Shown piece by piece: positions 50,457 through 61,557 of a stretch of 64,000 nucleotides of DNA (the stretch's first letter is position 1; every line of letters begins with the position of its first letter). The stretch covers positions 213,656-277,655 of the forward strand of contig NC_010843.1 of the NCBI RefSeq assembly GCF_000017685.1. The letters are read 5' to 3'. The notes beneath the pieces were generated by a model. That model was given only the letters and a program-made list of their open reading frames with translations. It did not search any database and was not told the DNA's origin. Source of the stretch: Leptospira biflexa serovar Patoc strain 'Patoc 1 (Paris)' (lineage in GTDB: Bacteria; Spirochaetota; Leptospiria; Leptospirales; Leptospiraceae). Both the position numbers and the translations under genes were made by a program.

Positions 50457-51875
50457 TCAAAATGTATGTCCAATGTCTAAATAAAACAATTGGTCTTCTC
50501 TTGAATATGCATAGTCCATTAGGATTACGGTTGCTTGGTCCCAAATGAGCCGTAATCCTAATCCGCGTGAATGTTTATAATCTAAAGCATTCACTTGTTT
50601 GAGTTTATCCCAGACGCGACCGACATCATAAAATGGCACGATACTCAATTGGAAAAATTGATCCCACAATGAAAAACTGCCAACTCGATAACGGAATTCA
50701 ATATTATAAAATCCAATCACGGGACCAAAAAATCGTTCCTGTCGATACCCACGAAGAGTGTTCTGTCCACCTAACGCACCAAAGGGGCCATCAATTGAAA
50801 ACAAATACCGGTATTCAAAAAATGGGACATTCCCTTCCACCTTGGTGAGTGCCACACGTTGTGCGATGACAAACTCTTCAAAAAGTTTTGGGAATGGCTG
50901 GTAAAAATTTTTAATTTGAGCAAAATGCCTTAAATAATTAAAATCGGAACCGATGGTTCTTTCGGCTTTGTTAACATTGTATTCAATAAGCCAACCGCGG
51001 TCGGGGTCTGGTTCATAGTCCCTTGTATCGTAGGCTATCCCTGCTCGCACATAATTCAGGTTTCCACCATTGATTCCAATGATTTTTCCAGAGTTTGCAT
51101 CTTCCGTTAGTTTCGAGGAATCTTCAATGGCTGGTACTTTGCCACTGGTAAGCGGATCTTTTGCTTCCGTTGACTTACCATCATACCGCCTAACAATATT
51201 TCTAGAAAACTCCACTCCTCCCCAAACACGAAATACTTGAAAGATTGTTTTATCGGCTGCGAATTGACCATACGAAGTTTCAAATTGGTAATCATGATAA
51301 TGTTGTGTGGATGTGAATTCGCGACCTGGCCCACGGTTTTTACTATAGGAGTTTGCGTTTTCAAAATCTGAAAAATTTGCATTCCTAACAATCCGACTGC
51401 CATCGGCATTTCGATCTCTATAATACAATGGTTGTAGGCTTTCTGTACCAACTCCAAAGTATTGGTTGTACAAGCTCGCGTCATGACCTACATAAGCACG
51501 TAAGCGATAAGCAGTATCTAAAAAGTATGGTGCGTCCCAGGCTAAATAATTGTTTTGAGTCCCTCGATTGGTCCGGTAGATCCCAACATTGAACATATGT
51601 TCGTATGGAGTGTACTTAAAAGAGGAATCAGACTTTGTACCGTTATAAAAAATATTTGCTAGAACACCGAGGCCAGAACCATTGACAGCATCATTGCCAA
51701 AGAGAGGTAAACCGGTTGCATACCAACCTTCTCTTTTATTGGCCAGTTCTTTCTCGTCTAATTTTTTAAATTCACCGAGCCACTCTGGTACATCAGATTT
51801 CCTTTCTTCCGCAAGTAATGGAGATACGACGATCGTTGATACCAATAACCAATGGACAACTCTCCCAAACGACAT
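50457..51875 (-). CDS. Omp85/BamA-type surface antigen outer-membrane protein
   Basis: 472 residues with a signal peptide (GRVVHWLLVSTIVVSPLLA). There are no POTRA repeats; the barrel starts near residue 45 (GWYATGLPLFGNDAVNGSGLGVLANIFYNG). Family marks are AGIAYDTRDYEPDPDRGWLIEYNV (the strand with a DTRD motif) and GGQNTLRGYRQERFFGPVIGFYNIEFRYR, the loop-6 RGY motif of Omp85 proteins. It ends in an aromatic GHTF. It is a stand-alone 16-strand barrel of the bacterial surface antigen family, with unknown cargo or function. It shares a five-bp gap with pyruvate kinase upstream. Confidence 0.88.
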   Translation of the reverse strand: MSFGRVVHWLLVSTIVVSPLLAEERKSDVPEWLGEFKKLDEKELANKREGWYATGLPLFGNDAVNGSGLGVLANIFYNGTKSDSSFKYTPYEHMFNVGIYRTNRGTQNNYLAWDAPYFLDTAYRLRAYVGHDASLYNQYFGVGTESLQPLYYRDRNADGSRIVRNANFSDFENANSYSKNRGPGREFTSTQHYHDYQFETSYGQFAADKTIFQVFRVWGGVEFSRNIVRRYDGKSTEAKDPLTSGKVPAIEDSSKLTEDANSGKIIGINGGNLNYVRAGIAYDTRDYEPDPDRGWLIEYNVNKAERTIGSDFNYLRHFAQIKNFYQPFPKLFEEFVIAQRVALTKVEGNVPFFEYRYLFSIDGPFGALGGQNTLRGYRQERFFGPVIGFYNIEFRYRVGSFSLWDQFFQLSIVPFYDVGRVWDKLKQVNALDYKHSRGLGLRLIWDQATVILMDYAYSREDQLFYLDIGHTF

Positions 51876-51880
51876 GGGTT

Positions 51881-53314
<1,434 letters not shown>

Positions 53315-53318
53315 AATT

Positions 53319-55319
53319 TTATGGTTTTAGTTTGGGTAAGATTCGGTTTAAAAAATCTAACTGCGATTCTGCAATGTCGAATTTTTCTTGGTTCGGGAAT
53401 TTGTCGTTACGTTGGCGTTCACTCTCAGCGGAAACTTTATCAAAAAGTTTTTTACCATGCCGTTTCAAATACCCAGTTGAAACAAGTATGGGCCAAGGGA
53501 ACTTTTCTCTTTGGTTTCGGATTGGAAAACTATAGATTTCCTTTCCTCCAAATTTTTTAAGGAAAAAAATCAAATTTTCTTCGGTAAACTTTCCATTGAG
53601 TTTGGATAAAACATACTCGCGATCTGGATACACTCCAAACTCCCAAGCTTCATCCAAAATGCGAATGATCGCTTCAATGGATTCTTTCCATTTTTTTTCT
53701 TCTTCAGGACTGCCTTGGCGAACTGGTTCGGAGCTTTCATCGTCATCTGAGGATTGGTTTGTTTGCGTCGATTGAGTATGACCTTGTTTTGATTTACGTT
53801 CGGCGTCTTTTTCTGCTTCTTCTCTTTCTTTCAGTCTTGCTTTGACCAATTTTTCTTTTTCTTGGGAGATTTTTTTTACTTTTTGGCTCGCCAAATCTCT
53901 TGTGAGTTGTTGCTGCAATCGTGCTTTGATGGGAGGTATTTCAAATTTATGGACAGTCATACTACCCATGATCATTCTCCACAACCGAGTGAAAAATGGC
54001 AAAAATTGAAACAAACTTTGTGCTTCGATTTCTTCCAGGAGACGTTTGGGACTTTCATCATTTAAGTGGAGCATAACATTCATTTGGTTCAGAACTCGAA
54101 TTTCTAAGTCAGAATGTTTGATTTGGAAGGTACGTTTCGCCGATTCGATTGCTTGCGGGATACATGCTTTATGCAAAATAAATTCATTATAAACCCGTTT
54201 GTCTGCGTATTCGGTATACAATACTTCCGGTTGCGAAAGTAACATAGCCCGAAACTCATCCGTGAGCGGTTCTCCACTCACACGAAGCAGGTTTACCTCA
54301 ACAATGCGACCTGCTTCCGCTAGAAATGCCATAAGGTCTTCAATATGTTGTTTGCGTTTTTGTTTTTCTTCTCTTTCTTTATCTTTTTCTATGATTTCAT
54401 TTAACACCAAACACTCTTCCATAAGTGTTTTTTGGTCACCATAGGATTCATTCATGTATCCTTTGATTTCTGTTAAAATATTTTTTGGTGAATTCCAAGA
54501 GTCTTCTGTTACTTCGCCCATCACACCTAAGTTTTTTAAGGCAGGGTAAATCGTATTCTTTGCATAATCCACATAGGCATCATAACGATCTGCAATTTCC
54601 GAAGGTCTGTTGTATAAAAACACACTTTTGTTCGCAGGCCTAGAAGCCGAATCATTCCGAAAGAAAAATAAAATTTTGTCATCTACCAATTGTTTGAGGA
54701 TTGGTTTGAGATGGATGACAATGGTTGCATCCTTTTGCACTTTGGTTTTGTCATACGGACATTGGAACAAATTACCAATTTCAGTGGATGCATAGGTATC
54801 AAAAAGTCGATTGGCATCCACTGCGGCCTTGATGACCTTTCGCATTTTTTCCTTTCCCACATACTTTCTTTTTTCGTTAAACCAACCTTTGATGGCAGAA
54901 GTCGAAAGTTCATTGAGTCCAAGTGCATACCGGAATGCAGTACCAGCATCCGAAGTGGTTGGTCTTGCAAAGACAGTATTGTGTTTGATGAATGTTCTCG
55001 GATTTTCTGGATCCCCTGGTTCATTGGGGTGGAATTCCAATACATTTAGTTTTTTGATGATGGCAGGATTTTGTTTGTAACTCAGATCGATCACATAGTT
55101 TTCTGTGCGATCCCGATCAATGGAACTATCCCTTTCAATCTGTTCCACATTGGGCAGGACTCGATTTTGTAAAAACTTGTCAGTCCATTCAAAGATAACG
55201 AGTAATACCTTATAAATCCCTTTATAAGAAAAATCTCCTCGAGAATCCATTGCCTGCACCTTTTGGAGACAGGCAGTGTAGTCCATGACTTTTAATTCTG
55301 GGAGATTTGGATCTAACAT
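53319..55319 (-). CDS. Large conserved-type hypothetical protein, cytosolic, helical
   Basis: 666 residues without signal or membrane segments. The N-terminal 470 residues are a mostly helical globular region ([33 protein letters not shown] at the start). Residues 475-555 are a charged coiled coil and low-complexity linker ([28 protein letters not shown], then a Ser/Asp/Gln-rich stretch). A C-terminal domain ([45 protein letters not shown]) follows. I do not recognise it. It lies between asd and pyk with tight spacing, which may only reflect transcription. Confidence 0.8.
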   Translation of the reverse strand: MLDPNLPELKVMDYTACLQKVQAMDSRGDFSYKGIYKVLLVIFEWTDKFLQNRVLPNVEQIERDSSIDRDRTENYVIDLSYKQNPAIIKKLNVLEFHPNEPGDPENPRTFIKHNTVFARPTTSDAGTAFRYALGLNELSTSAIKGWFNEKRKYVGKEKMRKVIKAAVDANRLFDTYASTEIGNLFQCPYDKTKVQKDATIVIHLKPILKQLVDDKILFFFRNDSASRPANKSVFLYNRPSEIADRYDAYVDYAKNTIYPALKNLGVMGEVTEDSWNSPKNILTEIKGYMNESYGDQKTLMEECLVLNEIIEKDKEREEKQKRKQHIEDLMAFLAEAGRIVEVNLLRVSGEPLTDEFRAMLLSQPEVLYTEYADKRVYNEFILHKACIPQAIESAKRTFQIKHSDLEIRVLNQMNVMLHLNDESPKRLLEEIEAQSLFQFLPFFTRLWRMIMGSMTVHKFEIPPIKARLQQQLTRDLASQKVKKISQEKEKLVKARLKEREEAEKDAERKSKQGHTQSTQTNQSSDDDESSEPVRQGSPEEEKKWKESIEAIIRILDEAWEFGVYPDREYVLSKLNGKFTEENLIFFLKKFGGKEIYSFPIRNQREKFPWPILVSTGYLKRHGKKLFDKVSAESERQRNDKFPNQEKFDIAESQLDFLNRILPKLKP

Positions 55320-55334
55320 GTGGCTTGCGGGTCC

Positions 55335-56384
55335 TTACTTAAAATATCCTTTTTTATACAATAACTCGGCATTCAAAATGGCGGCACCCGCAGCACCTCG
55401 AATCGTGTTATGCGAAAGAACAACCCACTTCCAGTCCAAGATCGAATCTTCTCGTAACCTTCCCACAACAGTTGTCATACCCCTTCCCGTGTCTAAATCG
55501 AGACGTGGTTGGGGGCGGTCGTTTTCTTCGCGGTAAAGGATAGCGGGGTTTGGTGCAAACGGCAATCCCAATTTCTGAGGTTCTCCTTGAAAATCAGCCC
55601 AAACCTTTAAAATCTCTTCTTTTTTTGGTTTTTTCTCGAAAGCAACAGAAACACAAACCGTATGACCGTCAAACACGGGCACTCGGTTGCAATGGGCAGA
55701 AATTTTAAAGTCCGCCGATTTGATGATTCCACCTTCTACTGTTCCTAAACATTTTTGTGGTTCGACTTCTGCTTTGTCTTCCTCGCCACCAATGTATGGC
55801 ACTACGTTTCCAAGGATATCCATCGTTGGAACTCCAGGGTAACCGGCCCCTGAGATCGCTTGCATCGAAAATAGCATCACTGATTTTAAACCGAAGGCAT
55901 CCATCAATGGTTTTAAGGAAATCGTCACACCCATAATGGTACAATTGGAGTTTGTGATGATTTTTCCTTTTGTCTTTTGTGCTGAGAGGACATCCAAATG
56001 ATGTGCATTCACTTCTGCAGAAAGGATCGGAACATTTGGATCCATTCTGTGGTTTTTGGAATTGGATAAAACAATGACACCAGCTTCTGCGTAAGCAGTT
56101 TCCACTTCCCCTGCAATGGATGCATCAAGGCCGCTAAACACAAGTTGCACGCCCTTCGTTACATTTGGATCTGGTAAAGATATGATAATGTCTTTTGCAT
56201 AAGAAGGAATGTCAGAAGAAATCTTCCAACGAGACTTCATCACCTCACCATAGGTTTGGCCTGCGCTTTTTTCAGAAGCTGCTAAATGAGTCACCGTAAA
56301 ATAAGGGTGATTCTCCAAAAGTTGAATGAATCTTTGACCGACGGAACCTGTTGCACCCAGGACTCCAACTTTGATTTTTTCCAT
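55335..56384 (-). CDS. asd: Aspartate-semialdehyde dehydrogenase (archaeal/fungal-type)
   Basis: 349 residues. [25 protein letters not shown] is the NADP-binding loop; [20 protein letters not shown] carries the catalytic Cys; [15 protein letters not shown] and [23 protein letters not shown] include the substrate-binding residues. The length and these blocks fit the archaeal/fungal branch more than E. coli Asd (about 367). It makes aspartate semialdehyde for lysine, threonine, methionine and diaminopimelate synthesis. It has an adequate start at 56384 and is followed by the large hypothetical gene 15 bp on. Confidence 0.95.
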   Translation of the reverse strand: MEKIKVGVLGATGSVGQRFIQLLENHPYFTVTHLAASEKSAGQTYGEVMKSRWKISSDIPSYAKDIIISLPDPNVTKGVQLVFSGLDASIAGEVETAYAEAGVIVLSNSKNHRMDPNVPILSAEVNAHHLDVLSAQKTKGKIITNSNCTIMGVTISLKPLMDAFGLKSVMLFSMQAISGAGYPGVPTMDILGNVVPYIGGEEDKAEVEPQKCLGTVEGGIIKSADFKISAHCNRVPVFDGHTVCVSVAFEKKPKKEEILKVWADFQGEPQKLGLPFAPNPAILYREENDRPQPRLDLDTGRGMTTVVGRLREDSILDWKWVVLSHNTIRGAAGAAILNAELLYKKGYFK

Positions 56385-56420
56385 AATTTTCCTTATCTAA
56401 TGTAAGGATTGAAAAACATG

Positions 56421-57941
56421 TTATTTCGGAAAGAGATTTCCAATTCTTTCCGCATAAATCGGATTCATTTGTTCCATTCCCACATAAGTGAAGTGATGGA
56501 AATCGGAAAAACCCTGCATGGGTAACACATCGTGGATGTCCCAAAAATGAACCGAGCCAGATTCCATGGACTGGAGGTAACGCAAGTGGTCTTTGTACCA
56601 TTCCGAATCTTCATACCAACGAAGGGAGATTGGGTTTTCTGGGTTATTGATGAGTAAAAATGGTACATTCCGATTTCGGAAATGGTCTGCAATTTTTTGG
56701 ATGTATCGAAAATGAAAAAAAGGCCGAAACTTTTCGTTTCGAATTCGTTCTTTGGCAAGTTTTAATGCGACTAAATAACCAATCCCCGGACGTTTGTCCA
56801 AACCCTCTAACAAACGATAGTAAAAATATCGAGTGTACGTCTCGTCATCCATTCCATTGTATCGAAAGTCTTCCGTCCTTGGTTCCCGAATGTATTGGAC
56901 ACCTGATCTTGGTTCCTCCAATCCAAAAGTTTGTTCGAGACGAACTCCCATGGGATCCCAATGGTAATCGAGATAAGCTCCACTTGCTTCATGGGCATAC
57001 CAAACTCGTTCCAATGTGGCTGTGATTTTGTTTCTTTCCCGAAAGAAGTCGACATCCAAATGAATCTGGGTCCAACGCGCTTGGCTTAAATTCACTACTT
57101 GATTATGATTACCATTCGAAAATACGAGCTGGCAATTGGAACCCGCTAGCAAAAAGGGAGTCACCTCAATCCAAAACCCTTTTTCTTCCATTTTTTTGGT
57201 TGGGAAAAAACTAAACTGTTTTCCAGTCCACCCAAGACCATTCACACTTTCTGGAATGGAAACTCCCATATAAGAATGGTAACTTGTATTCCTTCCGAAT
57301 CGGTGTTGGATTAAATTTTGAAGGTTTTGTTCATAAATGTCTTTGTACCGGTAAAAGGAAAAACTGGAAGATACGAGATACCGAGACCATGTTTCGAAGT
57401 CCATTTTGGAACCCACTTCCAGTAAGGTTTCTTTTGGAAACACCCATAGTGACTGGGGTGCTTCACCAAAGGTCAATGCATCTTGAATCACTAATCCTTC
57501 GTCTACTGAATCATTTCTCCCCTCAGGGAACAAAACATAAGTTCGGTGGAGTCGGTAATCAATGAAGTTTACCGGATAAACTACTAAATCAGGTTTAAGT
57601 GGCTCCAACCAATCAAGAAGAAGGTAAACATACAAGGGACTATTCCCTGCATACGCTAAATAAAAAACATCCGCATCCAGTGCATATTTTTCCTTTAATG
57701 TTTTTTCTAGTGAAGACGCATCGATCGAATAATAAGCAACAGAACTTCCGACAATGATGATTCTTTTTTTGGATTTAGGAAGAGAGCGGATCCTTTCGTA
57801 TTCGTATAAAAAATTAAAGAAGTGATTGGTATTCCAAGGAGACTCATTTGGCAAATGGAACTGGAGTTTCTGGAATACGAAAAAATCGATTCCAAACAAA
57901 AAAACCAAAAAACAAATGAGGAAAAAAAGCCGTTTTTTCAT
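56421..57941 (-). CDS. SGNH-like membrane-anchored protein, partner of MBOAT copy B (possibly DUF1574)
   Basis: 506 residues. An N-terminal membrane anchor (RLFFLICFLVFLFGIDFFVF) precedes KKRIIIVGSSVAYYSIDASSLE, the SGNH block I, and a C-terminal GFSDFHHFTYVGMEQMNP carries a D-x-H-H site. The middle 250 residues (an insert with beta-strands such as FSFFPTKKMEEKGFWIEVTPFLLAGSNCQLVF) are much larger than in the copy at 35 kb and may be a carbohydrate-binding module. It fits the leptospiral DUF1574-type proteins by my recollection. It is eight bp after the MBOAT gene and would complete glycan O-acylation in the periplasm. Confidence 0.78.
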   Translation of the reverse strand: MKKRLFFLICFLVFLFGIDFFVFQKLQFHLPNESPWNTNHFFNFLYEYERIRSLPKSKKRIIIVGSSVAYYSIDASSLEKTLKEKYALDADVFYLAYAGNSPLYVYLLLDWLEPLKPDLVVYPVNFIDYRLHRTYVLFPEGRNDSVDEGLVIQDALTFGEAPQSLWVFPKETLLEVGSKMDFETWSRYLVSSSFSFYRYKDIYEQNLQNLIQHRFGRNTSYHSYMGVSIPESVNGLGWTGKQFSFFPTKKMEEKGFWIEVTPFLLAGSNCQLVFSNGNHNQVVNLSQARWTQIHLDVDFFRERNKITATLERVWYAHEASGAYLDYHWDPMGVRLEQTFGLEEPRSGVQYIREPRTEDFRYNGMDDETYTRYFYYRLLEGLDKRPGIGYLVALKLAKERIRNEKFRPFFHFRYIQKIADHFRNRNVPFLLINNPENPISLRWYEDSEWYKDHLRYLQSMESGSVHFWDIHDVLPMQGFSDFHHFTYVGMEQMNPIYAERIGNLFPK

Positions 57942-57949
57942 TCAATTCC

Positions 57950-59428
57950 CTAAAAGACAAAGTAAACAAAAGGTTTACTCTCAGCAGAATATAATACAAT
58001 CAAAACCAAACTCAAAACAGCTACGAAGGCGAAAAAAGCCAATTTTCCTAAGGAATTTTGATATTCCTTAAATCTTTTTAACAGCTGTTTGTTTTCTTTA
58101 AAAATTTTATTTCCTAAAAAATGACCAAAACTTAGCAATATAAAACAATACACAAACTTCATTTCCAATCGATACGGGAGGAAAAAACCCTCTTTTTTCG
58201 CAAAAAGGCCCTGTAGGTAACACAGAGAATCTTCTAAATTGGCACTTCGAAAGAAAATCCAAAGGAGACTCACAGATAAAAACGTTAAAACGACCTTCAA
58301 TGGTTTCAAGGAGGAGGCTTGCGGAATCAAACTTCGTTTCCCAAACCACCGCTCCATCACAAGGAGACTTCCATGCCCGAGACCCCAAAAAACAAAATTC
58401 CAAGAAGCACCATGCCACAACCCACCAATTGCCATGACGAGGATCAAATTCCGATAGGTGAAAAGGGATCCCATACGATTGCCACCGAGAGGGATATAGA
58501 GATATTTTTTCAGCCATTGTGATAGGGAAATATGCCAACGAGTCCAAAATTCGGAAAACCCAGAGGAAAGGTATGGCATTCGAAAATTTTCAGGCAATCG
58601 AAATCCGAAGAGAAGTGCCGCGCCTTGGGCAATGTCGGTATATCCAGAAAAGTCACAATAGATCTGCAAGGAATACGAAAACATCCCAAGCCAAAGGGAA
58701 CGAGAGGACATCTCTAAGGGATGGGCAAAGACTAAATCAGAAACCTCTGCCAAATGGTCTGCTAACACCATTTTTTTGAAGAACCCGAGTAGGATGAGAA
58801 AGGTGGCAAAAAGAATGGGAATCCGAGAAAAATCCAAAGGCCGTCGGATTTGAGGTAAAAAGGATTTCGCCGTGACAATCGGGCCTGCCACAAGTTGCGG
58901 AAAGAAGGACAAAAACAAAAGGTAGGAGGAAAACCGTTTTTCTGGCTGTAGTTCCCCTTGATACACATCGACTACGTAGGAGATTGACTGGAATGTATAG
59001 AAGGAAATCCCAACAGGCAGTAGCCATTGGCTCCAGAATTGGGCATTCCCAAGGGCAATCCCCGATATAATTGACCAATTTTCAGCAATAAATTGCCCAT
59101 ACTTAAAGAAAAGCAAAATCCCGAGACTGTTCCCAAGAGATAAAAAGAGCCAATAACGACGATTCCGGTTGGTTCCCGAAGCAAAAACCTTCCTTGCGAC
59201 AAAAAAATCCACAATCGCAATCCAGATGAGTAGTATTAAGTAATAATAATTCCAAAAACCATAAAATATTAGACTAATTATGATCAAATAAACGACTAAA
59301 CACAATCTCTTCTCAGGGAATTTGTATTCATTTTCTTGCCTATTTTTAGGCATTGAAATTCGCAAGATGTGCCAGGGGAGTAAACTGATTGCGAAAAAAA
59401 GGCCAAATAGTGCCGAATTAAATAGCAT
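57950..59428 (-). CDS. MBOAT O-acyltransferase (AlgI-like), copy B
   Basis: 492 residues with about eleven membrane segments. WLLPVGISFYTFQSISYVVDVYQGEL, FFPQLVAGPIVTA, GYTDIAQGAALLFGF, FWTRWHISLSQWLKKYLYIPLGGNR and LWHGASWNFVFWGLGHGSL are the same blocks, in the same order, as in copy A at 33.5 kb, but the proteins differ widely elsewhere, so they are old paralogues and not a recent duplication. It should pass an acyl group to its SGNH partner for a different glycan target. Confidence 0.93.
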   Translation of the reverse strand: MLFNSALFGLFFAISLLPWHILRISMPKNRQENEYKFPEKRLCLVVYLIIISLIFYGFWNYYYLILLIWIAIVDFFVARKVFASGTNRNRRYWLFLSLGNSLGILLFFKYGQFIAENWSIISGIALGNAQFWSQWLLPVGISFYTFQSISYVVDVYQGELQPEKRFSSYLLFLSFFPQLVAGPIVTAKSFLPQIRRPLDFSRIPILFATFLILLGFFKKMVLADHLAEVSDLVFAHPLEMSSRSLWLGMFSYSLQIYCDFSGYTDIAQGAALLFGFRLPENFRMPYLSSGFSEFWTRWHISLSQWLKKYLYIPLGGNRMGSLFTYRNLILVMAIGGLWHGASWNFVFWGLGHGSLLVMERWFGKRSLIPQASSLKPLKVVLTFLSVSLLWIFFRSANLEDSLCYLQGLFAKKEGFFLPYRLEMKFVYCFILLSFGHFLGNKIFKENKQLLKRFKEYQNSLGKLAFFAFVAVLSLVLIVLYSAESKPFVYFVF

Positions 59429-59449
59429 TTAATTGCTTATTATTGAGCA

Positions 59450-59665
59450 TTATACATTGTACTTGCACTTTACCCCGCAATTGGGACAGGTACAGGTGAC
59501 TTCTGCTTTGACCCTACGTCCCTGCGCGCCTTCAACTTTCCCCACTGCCACAAATTCAAACTGAACTCCCTCGGGAACAAAATGGCCTGAGCCATATTTT
59601 GCAGTCCCTTCGATCACATTCGAGCAGGCGTGGCATTTCACCCTGAGCCGTATTGTTTCCGCCAT
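59450..59665 (-). CDS. Small zinc-ribbon-like protein
   Basis: The ATG at 59665 gives 71 residues (the frame is open further up). Two CxxC-like pairs are seen, VKCHACSNVIEG near the start and VTCTCPNCGVKCKYNV at the end, the usual layout of a rubredoxin-like or zinc-ribbon knuckle. No partner domain exists. Such small proteins can bind zinc and serve in transcription or translation, but I cannot name it. Its upstream region has AGGAAAAGATGAG-like purine-rich runs on the minus strand complement that could serve as ribosome site. Confidence 0.72.
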   Translation of the reverse strand: MAETIRLRVKCHACSNVIEGTAKYGSGHFVPEGVQFEFVAVGKVEGAQGRRVKAEVTCTCPNCGVKCKYNV

Positions 59666-59820
59666 ATACCAGGAAAAGATGAGAAAGGAGGAGGCACTGG
59701 CAATCAATATTCCAAATTATGCCAATTTTACAGGGGGATGAGAAAGGGATACACATGACATATTGGCATATAAATAGATGGGTTTTGGCAGTAAAGTAGG
59801 CGGAAAAAACGCTGGCCGAA

Positions 59821-59890
59821 CCCTGTGGGTGGCACAGGGAAAAGGCGGTTTTTGCGCCAATTTTTAGCCATAAACGCCGAAATTTCGGCG
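59821..59890. repeat. Three adjacent inverted repeats
   Basis: CCCTGTG (59821-59827) with CACAGGG (59833-59839); GGCG (59844-59847) with CGCC (59855-59858) followed by AATTTTTAG; and the perfect palindrome CGCCGAAATTTCGGCG (59875-59890). The second with its T-run resembles a rho-independent terminator reading rightwards. Confidence 0.65.
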
Positions 59891-60447
59891 AATTTTACCA
59901 GGCTCTCCTTTTTGATGTGGTTTACTCGGGATCATTTCTCTGACTTCGATCCATTCCCTACGTTTCGGAGCTAGGAAACCAAAGGGAATATCCCTGGATT
60001 CGTTTCACACTCTGGCTACGAAGCGACCTGTGGATCCGTAGAGATTCCATTCTCAGATATGCCCGAAAACCGGCAGACGATAAGTCCTTTCTCCAAGTGA
60101 CATCTCTTCCCTTCTCCCTCGAATGAGAACAGACGGTGAGTTCCAATGAGGCAAGAGCACTGCCGATCCCTCGTCACTTCCTTTTGGGGCCCTATCTGCC
60201 GAAAGGTGAGTGCCCAATCAGAGACACTGTTGGCTCCAAACGCCCAAAAACAAACAATGGTTGCCGAGATTTGGTCAACCAGGAAGGGCCGGGGTTTTGT
60301 GGCTGCCTCCTCTCTGGCAGATAAAAAACAGGGAATCCAAACGGGATAATTGCCTAATGTTGGGCATTTTTCTTGAACCTGAGATTTTAGTTCCTTTGTT
60401 CCTTCCCATCGATTCCCGGAATGGTCCCAAAACCTAAATTTTCTTGG

Positions 60448-60475
60448 TATTTTTGCCTAATTTTGGGCAAAAATA
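60448..60475. repeat. Perfect 10-bp-stem hairpin
   Basis: TATTTTTGCC (60448-60457) pairs perfectly with GGCAAAAATA (60466-60475), with an eight-base loop. It is about 130 bp from the end of the basic-tailed protein gene on the minus strand and could terminate that transcript, since A/T arms give T-runs on either strand. Confidence 0.6.
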
Positions 60476-60602
60476 CACCTTGGTCCGAAGGTTGGTGAAA
60501 TGAGACTTTTTTGAAGATTCTCTCCTGTAGGGAGCACAGGAAAGTTTTGCAAACGATGGTGGTGGTAGATTCTGACGGGCGGGAATCCGAAGTGTTTGGC
60601 GG

Positions 60603-61037
60603 CTACGACTTCGACTTTGAGGATTTTGTTTTTTTTACAGAGACTTCAGACTTTGTGAGGGATGCGCTTGATTTTTTAGACTTTGCGCCATTGGCAGGTG
60701 CCTGTTTTGTTTTGGTCTTCTTTGCACTTCGAACCCCTGGTTTTGTTCCAATTGAGTTCTCATCGTTTCCGAGGATGTCGGCAGGGATACGGCCATTTCG
60801 TTTGACCATGTAGATAAAATGTCGGACGTATTGGGTATAAGGTTCGTGAATGGATTTAGGCTCGAAGTTCTTTGGATCTTGTAAGAGTTGGTTGACGAGA
60901 GCCACAGGGAGGTCGTCTTTACTTGTTGCCATGAGGATTTCCAAACGCTTACAAATTTCTGAGTCATTGACCTCGGTGGAAAGTTTGCGCATAGCGTTGA
61001 GGAATTTTTGGAAGGCAACTCGCTTCGGTTGAGACAT
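60603..61037 (-). CDS. Hypothetical protein with Lys/Ser-rich histone-like tail
   Basis: 144 residues. The first 95 form a helical globular part (VAFQKFLNAMRKLSTEVNDSEICKRLEILMATSKDDLPVALVNQLLQDPKNF, then YTQYVRHFIYMVKRNGRIPADILGN). The last 45 residues are a very basic tail of Lys, Ser, Thr and Ala (SAKKTKTKQAPANGAKSKKSS and on), like the tails of histone H1-like bacterial DNA-binding proteins. Nucleic-acid binding is likely. A TGGGGAT site precedes the ATG. It is preferred over the overlapping frame on composition. Confidence 0.72.
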   Translation of the reverse strand: MSQPKRVAFQKFLNAMRKLSTEVNDSEICKRLEILMATSKDDLPVALVNQLLQDPKNFEPKSIHEPYTQYVRHFIYMVKRNGRIPADILGNDENSIGTKPGVRSAKKTKTKQAPANGAKSKKSSASLTKSEVSVKKTKSSKSKS

Positions 61038-61480
61038 ATCCCCAGAAAAACAACAAGTCCTGAGTTGGCAATCGATTTTACGCTATGATCCTCATGTTCT
61101 CTCTCGTTTGTTCCCCTTCCAAATGCAACAGGTATTGTCAAATCCATTGCCTCACTGCCCTCAGCACCAAGCAAGATCTGGCCACAATCTGACCCAATAA
61201 AATGAGAAATGGTTTTGATCCCAGCGTTGGAACTAAAACCGATGGTTTGTTCATTCTCTAAGTTTTGTGATTGGAATGCATACTTTGAATCTTCTTCTAC
61301 AACCACTTCACTGATCCTTCCATGTTGGAGTTCAATGGCAGGCACGAGTGGATCATTCAAAAGGACGACAGGAGTGTCCCATCCATTGGCAAACAGATCC
61401 CCTTGAGAAAATAAAAACATTGCCAGGGCGCAGAAACACATTGCGAGTTTTTGCAATTTTTGTGCCAATTTTTCTGTCAT
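60635..61480 (-). CDS. Doubtful exported-protein frame overlapping the basic-tailed gene
   Basis: Only the first 440 bp (61480 to about 61040) look coding: a signal-like MCFCALAMFLFSQGDLFANG and then WDTPVVLLNDPLVPAIELQHGRISEVVVEEDSKYAFQ. The rest lies out of frame over the gene at 60603-61037 and is Ser/Thr-rich antisense-like shadow. Either a real exported protein of about 130 residues lost its stop through a frameshift, or the two genes overlap by 400 bp, which is less likely. Possible starts are 61480, 61441 and 61420. Confidence 0.35.
   Translation of the reverse strand: MTEKLAQKLQKLAMCFCALAMFLFSQGDLFANGWDTPVVLLNDPLVPAIELQHGRISEVVVEEDSKYAFQSQNLENEQTIGFSSNAGIKTISHFIGSDCGQILLGAEGSEAMDLTIPVAFGRGTNEREHEDHSVKSIANSGLVVFLGICLNRSELPSKNSSTLCANFPPRSMTQKFVSVWKSSWQQVKTTSLWLSSTNSYKIQRTSSLNPFTNLIPNTSDILSTWSNEMAVSLPTSSETMRTQLEQNQGFEVQRRPKQNRHLPMAQSLKNQAHPSQSLKSL
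61451..61468 (-). promoter_or_regulatory. Candidate sigma-54 promoter
   Basis: TTGGCACAAAAATTGCAA on the minus strand has the -24 GG and -12 GC exactly 12 bases apart and fits the YTGGCACrNNNNTTGCW consensus. Transcription would start near 61441 and enter the doubtful exported-protein frame and the basic-tailed gene. If it is used, translation must start at or after 61441. It overlaps a possible coding sequence (LAQKLQKLA), so chance is not excluded. Confidence 0.45.
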
Positions 61481-61557
61481 TCCCTGAAAAAACATATGAT
61501 TATCCATAGTTTTCCCCGAAATTGCAAAAAAATAAAGCTTTTTTTCCCTAATTTGGC

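Larger units (their letters stand above)
59666..60602. other. Hairpin-rich noncoding stretch of about 0.9 kb
   Basis: Open frames here are short and unconvincing on both strands. It holds a series of strong inverted repeats: CCCTGTG/CACAGGG (59821-59839), GGCG/CGCC (59844-59858, then TTTTT), the 16-bp palindrome CGCCGAAATTTCGGCG (59875-59890), and TATTTTTGCC/GGCAAAAATA (60448-60475). Variants of GCCTAATnTTGGGC appear at 60352-60365 and 60455-60468. Unannotated small RNAs or regulatory elements are possible; I did not recognise tmRNA, RNase P or SRP RNA motifs. Confidence 0.55.

Noticed and set aside
59833..59849. Second sigma-54-like site (TGGCACAGGGAAAAGGC)
   Set aside because: The spacing between GG and GC is 14 instead of 12 bases, so it does not fit.
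60136..60349. Two plus-strand frames of 62 to 67 codons in the hairpin-rich region
   Set aside because: They overlap each other in different frames, show odd composition and have no supporting start signals.
59958..60350. Possible structural RNA (tmRNA, RNase P RNA, SRP RNA)
   Set aside because: I looked for the conserved RNase P, tmRNA tag/end and SRP GGAAG-loop motifs and did not find a consistent set.
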